NCBI RefSeq assembly: GCF_029478665.1
Contig: NZ_JARPQB010000031.1
Location: 1 to 64,000, forward strand
Length of the DNA: 64,000 bases
Direction: 5' to 3'
Source of the DNA: Pseudomonas entomophila
GTDB taxonomy: Bacteria > Pseudomonadota > Gammaproteobacteria > Pseudomonadales > Pseudomonadaceae
Below are positions 52,312 to 60,964 of this stretch, one piece after another. Below the pieces are notes generated by a model, which ran no database searches, was not told where the DNA came from, and saw only the letters and a program-made list of their open reading frames with translations. Position 1 is the first letter of the stretch, and each line of letters opens with the position of its first letter. Both the position numbers and the translations under genes were made by a program.

Positions 52312-53046
52312 ATGAGATGGGATGGCGAGGTAACCTTCGGTGACTACTGGCTGGGCTATACCGGCAAGGCCGACCAGACCAGCGCCCATGCCCATGTTGC
52401 CATCCAGCTCTGTATCGGCCTGCGCGGCGACATCACCGTGGAGCTCGCTGGCCGCACGCTGACCGGGGCCGGGGTGATCATCGGCCCCTTTGTCGACCAC
52501 CGTTCCCTGCCCAGCCCCGACCGCATCGCGTTCCTCTATCTCTACCCCGACGCGCCGCTGGGCCGGGCGCTGAATGCCCTGGTCGACGCCAGCGGCACGG
52601 CAGTGGCCAGCGCCGAGATCGTCAACTGCATCCGCCAGGCCGACAGCTTCCAGGAGGTGGTCGAAACCCTGGAGCGCCTGCTAGTGACCGACGATGCCTT
52701 CGACCCTCGGCTCTCCAATGCCCTGCACCTGTTGCGCGACGATTGCGCGGGGATCGGCGCGATCTCCCGCGCGGCCAGCGCCGTCGGCCTTTCCAGCCCG
52801 CGCCTGCGCTTCTTCGCCACCCGCCACATGGGCGTGCCGCTCTCGCAATGGATCATCTGGCGCAAGCTCGAACGTGCCTGCCACGCCCTCGCCCACGATG
52901 CCAGCCTCAGCGACGCGGCCATGGCCGGCGGTTTCGCCGACCAGGCCCACCTCACCCGCATGATGCGGCGCATGGTCGGGATGTCGCCCAGCCGCGTCGC
53001 CCTGGTGCTGCGCAATACGAGCGATTCGTTCAAGAATCAGCAGTAG
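52312..53046 (+). CDS. AraC-family regulator of the biosynthetic cluster
   Basis: 244 residues: a short cupin-like N-terminal domain (AHAHVAIQLCIGLRGDITVEL) and a C-terminal double HTH (about 140-235) with AMAGGFADQAHLTRMMRRMVGMSP, the AraC signature. It is in the same direction as the cluster but is closed by its own terminator at 53113, so the ten following genes have a separate promoter that it probably activates. Confidence 0.87.
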   Translation: MRWDGEVTFGDYWLGYTGKADQTSAHAHVAIQLCIGLRGDITVELAGRTLTGAGVIIGPFVDHRSLPSPDRIAFLYLYPDAPLGRALNALVDASGTAVASAEIVNCIRQADSFQEVVETLERLLVTDDAFDPRLSNALHLLRDDCAGIGAISRAASAVGLSSPRLRFFATRHMGVPLSQWIIWRKLERACHALAHDASLSDAAMAGGFADQAHLTRMMRRMVGMSPSRVALVLRNTSDSFKNQQ

Positions 53047-53112
53047 TGAAACGCCATCATCCCTTCCGACCTCCGCTGACCGGGATCTCCACTTCCTAGC
53101 GCAGGCATTGCC

Positions 53113-53134
53113 GCCGGCCCAGGCCGGCTTTTTT
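53113..53134 (+). terminator. terminator between araC-type gene and biosynthetic operon
   Basis: GCCGGC-CCAG-GCCGGC followed by TTTTTT. It separates regulator from operon; the operon promoter should lie between this and 53235. Confidence 0.85.
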
Positions 53135-53234
53135 CTTCGTTTCGATCACGTGGTCGCTTGCACAGGCGTGCGGGCGGCCGCCCATGAAAAAACTGCCATT
53201 TCACCCACTTTCTGCGAGCAAGGAGTGCAAGCAC

Positions 53235-54308
53235 ATGTCCGGTCCCTCACGGATGACTGTTTTCCTTACCGGCGGTGCCGGCGTACTGGGCGATACCCTG
53301 ATTGACCAACTGGCCGAGCGCTACGACCTGATCTGCCTGACCCGGCGCAGCGCGATTCGCCACCCCGGCGTCGAGACCCTGCGCGGCGACATCTGCCAAC
53401 CACGCCTGGGCCTGAGCGCCGCCGACTACCTGGCCCTGCTGCCACGCATCGACTGGGTGATCCACAGCGCCGCCATCACCCGCCTGGACGGCCATGCCGA
53501 AGCCGTGTTCTCGGTCAATTACCAGGGTACCGAGCAGGTGCTGCAGCTGGTGCGCGACGCCCAGGTACCGCTCTACCACATCAGCACCGCGTTCACCCAC
53601 CCGTGCGACTACCACCCCGGCGTGATGCCCTCGACGCCCTACGAGATCGTCAAGCGCCAGGCCGAGACCCTGGTGCGCGAGGCCGGTGTGCCGGTGTCGA
53701 TCTTCCGCCCGTCGATCATCATCGGTGACAGCCAGACTGGCCACATGCCCATCCTGCAAGGCTTCCACCTGACCATGGGGCTGATGATGTCGGGCTACCT
53801 GCCGATCATCCCGTGCCCCGAGGACGGCCGGGTCGACGTGATCGCCCGCGACGTCGCCGCCGCGGCCATCGTCAGCGCGCTGGACCAGCGCCTGATCGGC
53901 GACGACTACTTCCTCAGCAATGGCCCGCAGGCGCTGGACATCCGCACGCTGCTGGACCTGATGTGCGCCGAGATGGCCCAGCAAGGCAAGCCGTTCCAGC
54001 GCCCGCGCTGCATGAACCCCGACATCTACGAGCGCCTGGTGCGCCCGGTGTTCCTGCCTGCGCTTGAAGAGAACATCCGCGCGGCCCTTGGCCGGGCCAC
54101 CCAGCTGTGCCGCTACGCCAGCCTGCTGCAGCCACTGCCCAGCTCGCTGGCCCAACTGCTGCCGGCCAGGCGCCTGGCGCAACGCTCGCCGCGCGAAGAG
54201 CTGGCGCTCACCCTCGCCCGCCTGTCGCCCAAGCTCTCGGCCATGCAACGCATGCTGAAAGTGCCCACCCCGACGCAACGCCGCGCCGACGTCGCCCTGG
54301 AGGCCTGA
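53235..54308 (+). CDS. thioester-reductase-like SDR (fatty acyl reductase type)
   Basis: 357 residues from the ATG preceded by AAGGAG. NAD(P) motif FLTGGAGVLGDTL, then GDICQPRLGLSAADY, VIHSAAITRL, active-site LYHISTAF and YEIVKRQAE. This order is that of NAD_binding_4 thioester reductases (carboxylic acid reductase R domains and fatty acyl-CoA reductases), which reduce acyl thioesters to aldehydes. Here it stands alone, without an adenylation or carrier domain. First gene of the operon. Confidence 0.82.
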   Translation: MSGPSRMTVFLTGGAGVLGDTLIDQLAERYDLICLTRRSAIRHPGVETLRGDICQPRLGLSAADYLALLPRIDWVIHSAAITRLDGHAEAVFSVNYQGTEQVLQLVRDAQVPLYHISTAFTHPCDYHPGVMPSTPYEIVKRQAETLVREAGVPVSIFRPSIIIGDSQTGHMPILQGFHLTMGLMMSGYLPIIPCPEDGRVDVIARDVAAAAIVSALDQRLIGDDYFLSNGPQALDIRTLLDLMCAEMAQQGKPFQRPRCMNPDIYERLVRPVFLPALEENIRAALGRATQLCRYASLLQPLPSSLAQLLPARRLAQRSPREELALTLARLSPKLSAMQRMLKVPTPTQRRADVALEA

Positions 54309-54313
54309 GCACG

Positions 54314-55573
54314 ATGAACAGTTTCAGCACAATGCCCGATGTCTTTGACTCGGCGCTGATCCAGCAGCAATACCGCGATCACGTCAACGCCGGCTACGCC
54401 CGCCTGGCCTCGATGATGAACCTGCCGATCGAGGCCTCGAGCGCCGGGGTGTACCTGTTCGACAGCCAGGGCAATCGTTACCTGGACGCCGGCGGCTATG
54501 GCGTGTTCCTGCTGGGTCACGGGCACCCCGACGTGCTCGAGCGGGTCAGCCACCAGCTGCACAGCCATCCGCTGGCCAGCAAGCTGCTGCTCAACCCGTA
54601 CCAGGCCCAGGCCGCCGCCGCGCTGGCCGCGGTCTGCCCCGGCAACCTGCAATATGTGTACTTCTGCAGCTCCGGCACCGAAGCCACCGAGGCGGCGCTC
54701 AAGCTGGCCTGGCTCAACGACTGCAAGCACGTGATCTCGACCGTCGGCGGCTACCACGGCAAGACCTTGGGCGCGCTGGCGGTGACCGGCCGGGAGCTCT
54801 ATCGCTCGCCGTTCGCCAACCGCCTGGGCGAGAGCCAGTTCGTGCCCTTCGGTGACATCGAGGCACTGCGTCACACCCTCGAAGGGCTGCCTGAACGCGC
54901 CTGCGTGATCCTCGAGCCAGTGCAGGCCGAAGCCGGCGTGATCCTGCCGCCAACCGGCTACCTGCGCCAGGTGCGCGAGCTGTGCGACCAGCACAACGCG
55001 GTGCTGATCGCCGACGAGATCCAGTCGGGGCTGGGCCGGACCGGGCGCTGGTGGGCCTGCGACCACGAAGGCGTGGTGCCCGACATCCTGCTGGTGGGCA
55101 AGAGCCTGTCCGGCGGCTGCGTGCCGGTCAGCGCCATGGTCTGCACCCCCGACATCCAGGCGCCGCTCAACCGCAACCCGTTGATGCACACCACCACCTT
55201 CGGCGCCAACCCGCTGGCCATGGCCGCGGTACTGGCCACGCTGCAGGTCATGCAACGCGACGGCCTGGTGGCGCGGGCCGAGGCCCTCGGGCAGCAGGTG
55301 CAAAGCGGCCTGCAAGCCGTGCTGCGCCAGCACCCTCGCGCCGACCAGGTGCGCCTGCGCTGCACCGGCCTGCTGCTGGGGCTGGAGTTCGCCGACGCGG
55401 GGCTGGCCGCCAACATGGTCATGCACCTGATCGACCAGCGCATCGTCGTCAATCACTCGCTCAACGATCACCGGGTGATCCGCCTCACGCCACCCGCGCT
55501 GTACAGCGACAGCGATGTGGCCTGGCTGCTCGACGGCCTCGCCACCGCCCTCGCCCGCACTTTCGCCCAATAA
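54314..55573 (+). CDS. class III PLP aminotransferase
   Basis: 419 residues with the class III pattern: FCSSGTEATEAALKLA (cofactor phosphate), DEIQSGLGRTG and the PLP lysine in LLVGKSLSGG. Relatives act on acetylornithine, GABA and omega-amines. Following a thioester reductase it most plausibly aminates an aldehyde to a primary amine. It starts 5 bp after the previous gene. Confidence 0.9.
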   Translation: MNSFSTMPDVFDSALIQQQYRDHVNAGYARLASMMNLPIEASSAGVYLFDSQGNRYLDAGGYGVFLLGHGHPDVLERVSHQLHSHPLASKLLLNPYQAQAAAALAAVCPGNLQYVYFCSSGTEATEAALKLAWLNDCKHVISTVGGYHGKTLGALAVTGRELYRSPFANRLGESQFVPFGDIEALRHTLEGLPERACVILEPVQAEAGVILPPTGYLRQVRELCDQHNAVLIADEIQSGLGRTGRWWACDHEGVVPDILLVGKSLSGGCVPVSAMVCTPDIQAPLNRNPLMHTTTFGANPLAMAAVLATLQVMQRDGLVARAEALGQQVQSGLQAVLRQHPRADQVRLRCTGLLLGLEFADAGLAANMVMHLIDQRIVVNHSLNDHRVIRLTPPALYSDSDVAWLLDGLATALARTFAQ

Positions 55574-55583
55574 GGAGAGCGAC

Positions 55584-56027
55584 ATGAAAGAAGTCAGCCT
55601 CAACGCCTACGTTCCCAGCCAGAGCGCCGAGCAGGTGTATGCCGCCATCAGCAACTTCAGCCTGTACCCGCAACTGTGCGAGTCGGTGCGCAACATCGAG
55701 ATCGAGTCGATCGACGACAACCAGGTGCTCAGCAACTGGGAGGTGAACTTCCACAGCGGCATTCTCAAGTGGCAGGAGCGCGATGTCTTCGACCCCGCCA
55801 ACCTGCACATCCACTTCCGCCAGACCGCCGGCGACATCGACCACTTCTCGGGGTACTGGCAGGTCAGCGAAGCGCCCGAGGGCGCCAGCATCGCCTTCCA
55901 CTCCTGCTTCGACCTGGGCATGCCGATGCTCGCCGACATGCTCGACCCCGTGGCCCGCCAGGCGATCCGCGACAACATCAGCGCCATCATCAATGGCCTG
56001 TTCCCGAACAGTCAGATCAAGGATTGA
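55584..56027 (+). CDS. SRPBCC (START-like) cyclase/aromatase-type protein
   Basis: 147 residues of the Bet v1/START fold type (VPSQSAEQVYAAISNFSLYPQL; HIHFRQTAGDIDHFSGYWQV). The family includes polyketide aromatases/cyclases and lipid-binding proteins such as CoQ10-binding proteins. It could bind or cyclise the acyl intermediate. AAGGAGA precedes the start. Confidence 0.78.
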   Translation: MKEVSLNAYVPSQSAEQVYAAISNFSLYPQLCESVRNIEIESIDDNQVLSNWEVNFHSGILKWQERDVFDPANLHIHFRQTAGDIDHFSGYWQVSEAPEGASIAFHSCFDLGMPMLADMLDPVARQAIRDNISAIINGLFPNSQIKD

Positions 56028-56031
56028 TGTA

Positions 56032-57177
56032 ATGCCCTTGTCATTGCTACAGCGCTCCAGGCAGACCCTGGAACACTTCGCCCCCGGCTTCGCCCGCTTG
56101 CTGGCGGAGCTGCCCTTCGACCAGCGCGAAGCCCATGGCAGCCCGGTCGTGGACTGGTTCAAGCGCACCGGCCCGGTGGGCCTGCTGGTGCCCAAGGCGG
56201 CTGGCGGCCTGGGTGCCACGGCGCTCGAGGCGGTACAGGTGCAGGTGGCCATCGGCGCCCTGTCGCCCTCGCTGGCGATCGCCAGCACCATGCACCAGTT
56301 CTCCGTCGCCAGCCTGGTCGCCGTGGCGGCCAAGGGCGCGGGCGCCGAAGGCCTGCTGCTGTCGGCCATCGCCCAGCAACGCCTGCTGGTGGCCTCTGGC
56401 TTCGCCGAAGGCGTGCCGGGTGGTGGCATCCTCGACGCCGGCATGGAAGCGGTGCGCCTGGCCGACGGCGTGCGCCTCAATGGCAGCAAGCAACCCTGCA
56501 GCCTGGCCAGTTCCATGGACCTGCTGACCGCCAGTTTCAGCCGTGACACCGACCAGGGCGAAGAGCTGATGATCGCCTTGATTCCGGCTGCGGCGCCCGG
56601 CATGAGCCGCCACCCGTTCTGGGCCAACAGCGCGCTGGCCGGGGCGCAGAGCCTGGAGCTGCGCCTGGAGGACGTCTACGTCAACGACAAGATGATCTTC
56701 TCGGCCGGGCTCAAGGCGCAGCTGGGCGAAGTGCAGACCATCGGCTTCGTCTGGTTCGAGCTGCTGATCTGCGCCACCTACCTGGGCGCCTGCCTGGGGA
56801 TGGCCGAGACCGTGGTCGGCGAGCGGCGCTGGAACGACCTGCAGCGTGTCGACCTGGCCAGCCAGCTGCAACTGTGCCTGAGCGCCGTCGAGGGCCTGGC
56901 CCATGAGGTCGAGCACCTGGACGACGGCGCGGACGACCTGCTGGCGCGCCTGCTGCTGACCCGCTACGGCATCGAGCAACAGCTGGCCCGGGCCTCGGAC
57001 CTGGCCCAGCAGATGCTGGGGGGCCTGGCGTTCATCCGCAGCAACGACACCAGCAACTGGCTGAACAGCACCCGTGGCCTGCAATTCCACCCGCCGGGGC
57101 GCTTCAGCATGGCGGCCAACCTCGACCACTACCTGCACACCGCCACCTTCAGCATCGCCAAGGGAGCCAACTCGTGA
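56032..57177 (+). CDS. acyl-CoA dehydrogenase homologue
   Basis: 381 residues with the ACAD N-terminal helical domain (GPVGLLVPKAAGGLGATALEA), middle beta domain and C-terminal bundle (QMLGGLAFIRS). The usual C-terminal YEG region with the catalytic glutamate is not recognisable; the segment reads STRGLQFHPPGRFSM instead, as in some flavin monooxygenase-type ACAD relatives. It may therefore oxidise a carrier- or amine-bound substrate. The stop overlaps the next start by 4 bp. Confidence 0.82.
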   Translation: MPLSLLQRSRQTLEHFAPGFARLLAELPFDQREAHGSPVVDWFKRTGPVGLLVPKAAGGLGATALEAVQVQVAIGALSPSLAIASTMHQFSVASLVAVAAKGAGAEGLLLSAIAQQRLLVASGFAEGVPGGGILDAGMEAVRLADGVRLNGSKQPCSLASSMDLLTASFSRDTDQGEELMIALIPAAAPGMSRHPFWANSALAGAQSLELRLEDVYVNDKMIFSAGLKAQLGEVQTIGFVWFELLICATYLGACLGMAETVVGERRWNDLQRVDLASQLQLCLSAVEGLAHEVEHLDDGADDLLARLLLTRYGIEQQLARASDLAQQMLGGLAFIRSNDTSNWLNSTRGLQFHPPGRFSMAANLDHYLHTATFSIAKGANS

Positions 57178-58001
57178 ACCTGCACAACAAGATCGTCGTC
57201 ATGACCGGCGCGGCGCGCGGCCTCGGCCTGCAAACGGCGCGCAAGCTCAAGCGCCAGGGCGCCACGGTGATCGGCATCGATCGTCTCGAACCCCAGGCCG
57301 CCGTCGACTTCGACGCCTACTACCAGCTCGACCTGTGCGACCAGGCCCGGGTGAACGAGACCGTCGACGCGATCCAGCAGCGCTTCGGCGACATCGACAT
57401 CCTGGTGAACAACGCCGGCGTGCTCACCCTCGAACGTGGCGAGACCGGGGTCAACGACGAAGTGCGCCGTGCGCTTGAAGTCAACCTGCTGGCGCCCTGG
57501 CAGTTGACCGCGCGGTTCCTGCCGGCGCTGCTGCGCACCCACGGCAAGGTGGTCAACGTGTCCTCGCTGTTCGCCCTGGTCAACGCGCCCTATGTCGCCG
57601 CCTATGCCACCAGCAAGCGCGCCATGAGCGCCTACTCCGACGTGCTGCGCATGCAGTACCCGGGGCAACTGGACGTGGTCACGGTGTTCCCCGGCTTCAT
57701 CGACACCGCCATCCACGACCCGGCCGAACGGGTGGGCTTGTCGGTCAAGCGCCTGGTCAGCTTCAAGCGCGGCGACCGTGTGCTGCTGTCGCTGGAGGAA
57801 AAACTCGACGACGCCAGCAACGGGCTGCTGCGGGCTTGCCTCAAGCGCGGCCTGCGCAACCGTGGCCTGACCTTCATGGGGAGCGTGGCGATGTACACCG
57901 CGCGCTGGCTGCCGAGCCTGGTCGACGCCTTCATCGGCCTGCGCCTGCGCAGCTTGAGCAAGGCCGGGCAACTGGCGCTCAAGCCCGAACTGATCGACTG
58001 A
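57174..58001 (+). CDS. classical SDR oxidoreductase
   Basis: 275 residues, GTG start overlapping the previous stop. MTGAARGLG cofactor motif, NNAG, VNVSSLFAL with the catalytic Ser, YATSK with the Tyr-x3-Lys pair. The acid after strand 2 (GIDRLE) suggests NAD use. A long C-terminal extension is helical and basic. Interconverts an alcohol and a ketone/aldehyde in the cluster pathway. Confidence 0.87.
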   Translation: MNLHNKIVVMTGAARGLGLQTARKLKRQGATVIGIDRLEPQAAVDFDAYYQLDLCDQARVNETVDAIQQRFGDIDILVNNAGVLTLERGETGVNDEVRRALEVNLLAPWQLTARFLPALLRTHGKVVNVSSLFALVNAPYVAAYATSKRAMSAYSDVLRMQYPGQLDVVTVFPGFIDTAIHDPAERVGLSVKRLVSFKRGDRVLLSLEEKLDDASNGLLRACLKRGLRNRGLTFMGSVAMYTARWLPSLVDAFIGLRLRSLSKAGQLALKPELID

Positions 58002-58011
58002 GGCCAGGCCG

Positions 58012-58983
58012 ATGAAGCACCTGCCGCTGGACAAGCCCGCCTTGCGCCCGGACCGCCGCCTGCTGACGCCGTCGGCGCTGGAATCGGCGTTGGTGATCGG
58101 CTACACGCTGCTGCTGTTCGGCGTGCCCCTGGCCTTGTTCGTGGTGGCCGCCGAACAGGCGCCCTGGGCGTGGCTGCTGGCCTGGCCGCTGCTGCTGCCG
58201 GCCGGCTACGGCCTGTTCGTGCAAGGCATCCTCGGGCACGAGGGGTTGCACTTCAACCTCAGCCACAACCGCCTGCTCAGCTGCCTGCTGGCGGTGCTGC
58301 TGAGTTCATTGCTGTGCGGTTTCTGCGCCACCGGCTACTTCGTCGACCACTGGCAGCATCACCGCTACAACGGCGGCCCCAAGGACCCGGACTGGCGCCT
58401 GCTGCGGCGCTACCGGCTGGCCGTGACCCGGCTGCTGGTGTCGCGCCTGCACGCCACCGCGCGCTACCTGCTGCAGACCCTGCGCCTGGCCCTGCCCGGC
58501 GCCAAGGTCGAAGGCGCGTTGCCGCTGCCGGCCGGGCAGATCCGCCTGCTGGCCAGGTTCAACCTGGCCTGCCAGGTGCTGTGGCCGCTGTTCTGGCTAT
58601 GGCTGGTGATGCGCTGGCCGGTGCTGTTGCCGGCCCTGCTGGCCTGCCTGCTGGTCGCCTTGCTGGTGTCGGCGCTCAACGCCTACCAGGAGCATGCCTT
58701 CGACGTCGGTGTCGAGCAGCCGGTCGCCCGTTCGCGCACCGATTTGCTGAGCACCCTGCTGCACCTGGGTTCGAACTTCCACCTGGAGCACCACCTGTAC
58801 CCACGGGTGCCGTGCTGGCGCCTGCCGCGCCTGCACGGGCAACTGCTGGCCAGCGGCTGGTACGACGGCCGCCAGGCGCTGCTCGAACCGCGTTTTCTAG
58901 GCGCCTTGCGTTACTGCCAGGCGCGCTTCCCCTACTCCGGCACCTGGCAGACGGTTCCGCAGCAGGCCCCACAAGAACACTGA
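58012..58983 (+). CDS. membrane fatty-acid desaturase/hydroxylase
   Basis: 323 residues with about four transmembrane helices and all three diiron histidine boxes: GHEGLHFNLSHN, HWQHH and FHLEHHL. The third box and spacing resemble the DesA/beta-carotene-hydroxylase-like group. It should act on a lipid or acyl chain at the membrane. Not preceded by a carrier protein gene. Confidence 0.88.
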   Translation: MKHLPLDKPALRPDRRLLTPSALESALVIGYTLLLFGVPLALFVVAAEQAPWAWLLAWPLLLPAGYGLFVQGILGHEGLHFNLSHNRLLSCLLAVLLSSLLCGFCATGYFVDHWQHHRYNGGPKDPDWRLLRRYRLAVTRLLVSRLHATARYLLQTLRLALPGAKVEGALPLPAGQIRLLARFNLACQVLWPLFWLWLVMRWPVLLPALLACLLVALLVSALNAYQEHAFDVGVEQPVARSRTDLLSTLLHLGSNFHLEHHLYPRVPCWRLPRLHGQLLASGWYDGRQALLEPRFLGALRYCQARFPYSGTWQTVPQQAPQEH

Positions 58984-59023
58984 AATGCCCCAACACACAA
59001 CAATCACACTCATGGAGCCGAGT

Positions 59024-59824
59024 ATGTCCTTCGAAGTCGATAACCTGATCCAGCACGAGCGCCGCACCCTGCTGGAACACCCCTTGTTCGCCCGCATCAG
59101 CACGGTGGAGGATGTCCGCCTGCTGATGGAGAACCACGTGTTCGCCGTGTGGGACTTCATGACCCTGCTCAAGCGCATCCAGCGCGACCTGACCTGCGTC
59201 GACCTGCCCTGGCTGCCACCGCGCCACACCCTGGCCGCGCGCCTGATCAACGAGATCGTCACCGGCGAGGAAACCGACGAGCGCCCGGGCGGCGGCTTCA
59301 TCAGCCACCTGGAGCTGTACCTGCAGGCCATGGACGAGATCGGCGCCGACACCGGGCCGTTCCGCCACTTCCAGGCCCTGTTGCAAGCCGGCACCTCCCT
59401 CGCCCATGCCCTGGACAGCGCCGACATTCCAGCGCCGGCCCGGGTGTTCGTCAGCAAGACCCTGGACGTGGCCCTGAATGGCTCGACCGTGCAGGTGCTG
59501 GCGTACTTCTTCTTCGGCCGCGAAGACATCATCCCCGACATGTTCGGCCGCCTGCTCGAGCAATGGGCGATCGACGAGTCGAAGGTGCCGATGCTGACCT
59601 ACTACCTCAAGCGCCACATCGAGATGGACGGCGACGACCACGGCCCGGCGGCCAAGCGGATCATCGCCGAGATCGTCGACCAGCCAGAACAGCAGCAGGA
59701 ACTGGTGCACAGCGCGCGCGACGCCCTGGTCGCCCGCACGCTGCTGTGGCAGGGCGTGCTCGAACAGCTCGACCAGCGCGCGACGCACAAGGCCCGCCAG
59801 GCGAGCGTCGCCGCCGCCGTGTGA
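59024..59824 (+). CDS. DUF3050 protein, possible haem-oxygenase-like diiron enzyme
   Basis: 266 residues, all helical, from the third in-frame ATG (GGAG upstream). Conserved acid/histidine groups are ENHVFAVWDF (36-45), NEIVTGEETDE (76-86), H95 and the C-terminal YYLKRHIEMDGDDHG (193-207). The last, HxxxDxxxH, recalls the HxxxDxxH ligands of haem-oxygenase-like diiron oxidases, so an oxygen-dependent reaction is my inference. DUF3050 has no established function. Confidence 0.7.
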   Translation: MSFEVDNLIQHERRTLLEHPLFARISTVEDVRLLMENHVFAVWDFMTLLKRIQRDLTCVDLPWLPPRHTLAARLINEIVTGEETDERPGGGFISHLELYLQAMDEIGADTGPFRHFQALLQAGTSLAHALDSADIPAPARVFVSKTLDVALNGSTVQVLAYFFFGREDIIPDMFGRLLEQWAIDESKVPMLTYYLKRHIEMDGDDHGPAAKRIIAEIVDQPEQQQELVHSARDALVARTLLWQGVLEQLDQRATHKARQASVAAAV

Positions 59825-59830
59825 ACCCAT

Positions 59831-59861
59831 GCCCTTGCCCACCGATGCGGCGGGCAAGGGC
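59831..59861 (+). other. hairpin between biosynthetic and export genes
   Basis: GCCCTTGCCC and GGGCAAGGGC form a perfect 10-bp stem with an 11-base loop in the 72-bp gap, without a T-run. Possibly an mRNA stability or processing element. Confidence 0.55.
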
Positions 59862-59896
59862 CCCTGTCCCTGGCAACACGAACGAGGGTGTATGAC

Positions 59897-60964
59897 ATGT
59901 TGAAAGGCAAGCATGCCAAGTTGGCGGTCTGCGCGGCGGTGCTCGCGGGCCTGGCGCTGCTGGGCTGGCAGCGCTGGCAGTATGCGCGGCAGTACGTCAG
60001 CACCGACAACGCCGAAGTGGAAGGGATCATCATCCCGATCCGCGCCAAGCTGAGCGGTGTGGTGGTCCAGGTACCGGTGCGCGAGAACACCCAGGTGGGC
60101 AAAGGCGACCTGCTGTTCCAGGTGCGCGAGGACGAATACCACCAGCGGGTCGAACGGGCCGAGGCCAACTACCTGGGCGCCCTGGTGGCGACCGGCCAGG
60201 GCGGCATGCCCGGGCTGGTGGACAGCCAGGTGCGCGGCGCCGTCGCCCGCAGCCAGGCCGCCAAGGCCATGATCGGCCAGCTGGTGGCCAACGTCGAGCA
60301 GGCCGCCAGCGACTACCGGCGCACCCAGCGCCTGGCCGAACAGGGGGTGGTCAGTACCCAGGACCTGGAAGCCGCGCGCGCCCGCTACAGCGCCCTGAAC
60401 CACCAGTTGCAGGGCGCGCGCGACAACTCCAACGCCGCCCGCGAGGGCACCCTGGCCAACCAGGCGGCGCTCAAGGTGGAGGAGTACCGGATCAAGGCCG
60501 CCGAGTCCGAACTGGCCCTGGCGCGCATCAACCTGCAGGACACCCGGCAGACCTCGCCGCGGGCCGGCTTCATCGTGCACAAGGATGTGCAGCCCGGGCA
60601 GTTCGTGGTGGCCGGGCAGAAACTGCTGAGCCTGGTGAGCACCGAGCACGTCTGGGTGGTGGCCAACTTCAAGGAGACCCAGATCGGCCGCGTACGGGTC
60701 GGCCAACCGGCGCGGATCAGCGTCGACGCCTTCCCCGGCCAGACCTTCGAAGGCGTGGTGCACAGCCTGGTGCCGGCCACGGGCGCGCGCTTCTCGTTGC
60801 TGCCCCAGGAGAACGCCACGGGCAACTTCACCAAGGTGGTGCAGCGGGTGCAGACGCGCATCGAGTTCAAGGATTTGCCCGTCGGGCTGAAGGACGCCAT
60901 CAGCCAGGGCATGAGCGTGTTCGTCGAGGTCGACACCCGTGACGACAAGGGCCAGACCCTATGA
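59897..60964 (+). CDS. EmrA/HlyD-type periplasmic adaptor
   Basis: 355 residues: N-terminal membrane anchor (LAVCAAVLAGLALLGW), lipoyl halves (STDNAEVEGIIIPIRAKLSG and TSPRAGFIVHKDVQPGQ), helical hairpin between them and a beta-barrel domain. It links the MFS pump to the outer-membrane channel. A GTG at 59888 is an alternative start. Overlaps the emrB-like gene by 4 bp. Confidence 0.9.
   Translation: MLKGKHAKLAVCAAVLAGLALLGWQRWQYARQYVSTDNAEVEGIIIPIRAKLSGVVVQVPVRENTQVGKGDLLFQVREDEYHQRVERAEANYLGALVATGQGGMPGLVDSQVRGAVARSQAAKAMIGQLVANVEQAASDYRRTQRLAEQGVVSTQDLEAARARYSALNHQLQGARDNSNAAREGTLANQAALKVEEYRIKAAESELALARINLQDTRQTSPRAGFIVHKDVQPGQFVVAGQKLLSLVSTEHVWVVANFKETQIGRVRVGQPARISVDAFPGQTFEGVVHSLVPATGARFSLLPQENATGNFTKVVQRVQTRIEFKDLPVGLKDAISQGMSVFVEVDTRDDKGQTL

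Noticed and set aside
52125..52343. A 72-codon frame upstream of and overlapping the araC-type gene.
   Set aside because: No ribosome site, no recognisable family and overlap with the regulator start.
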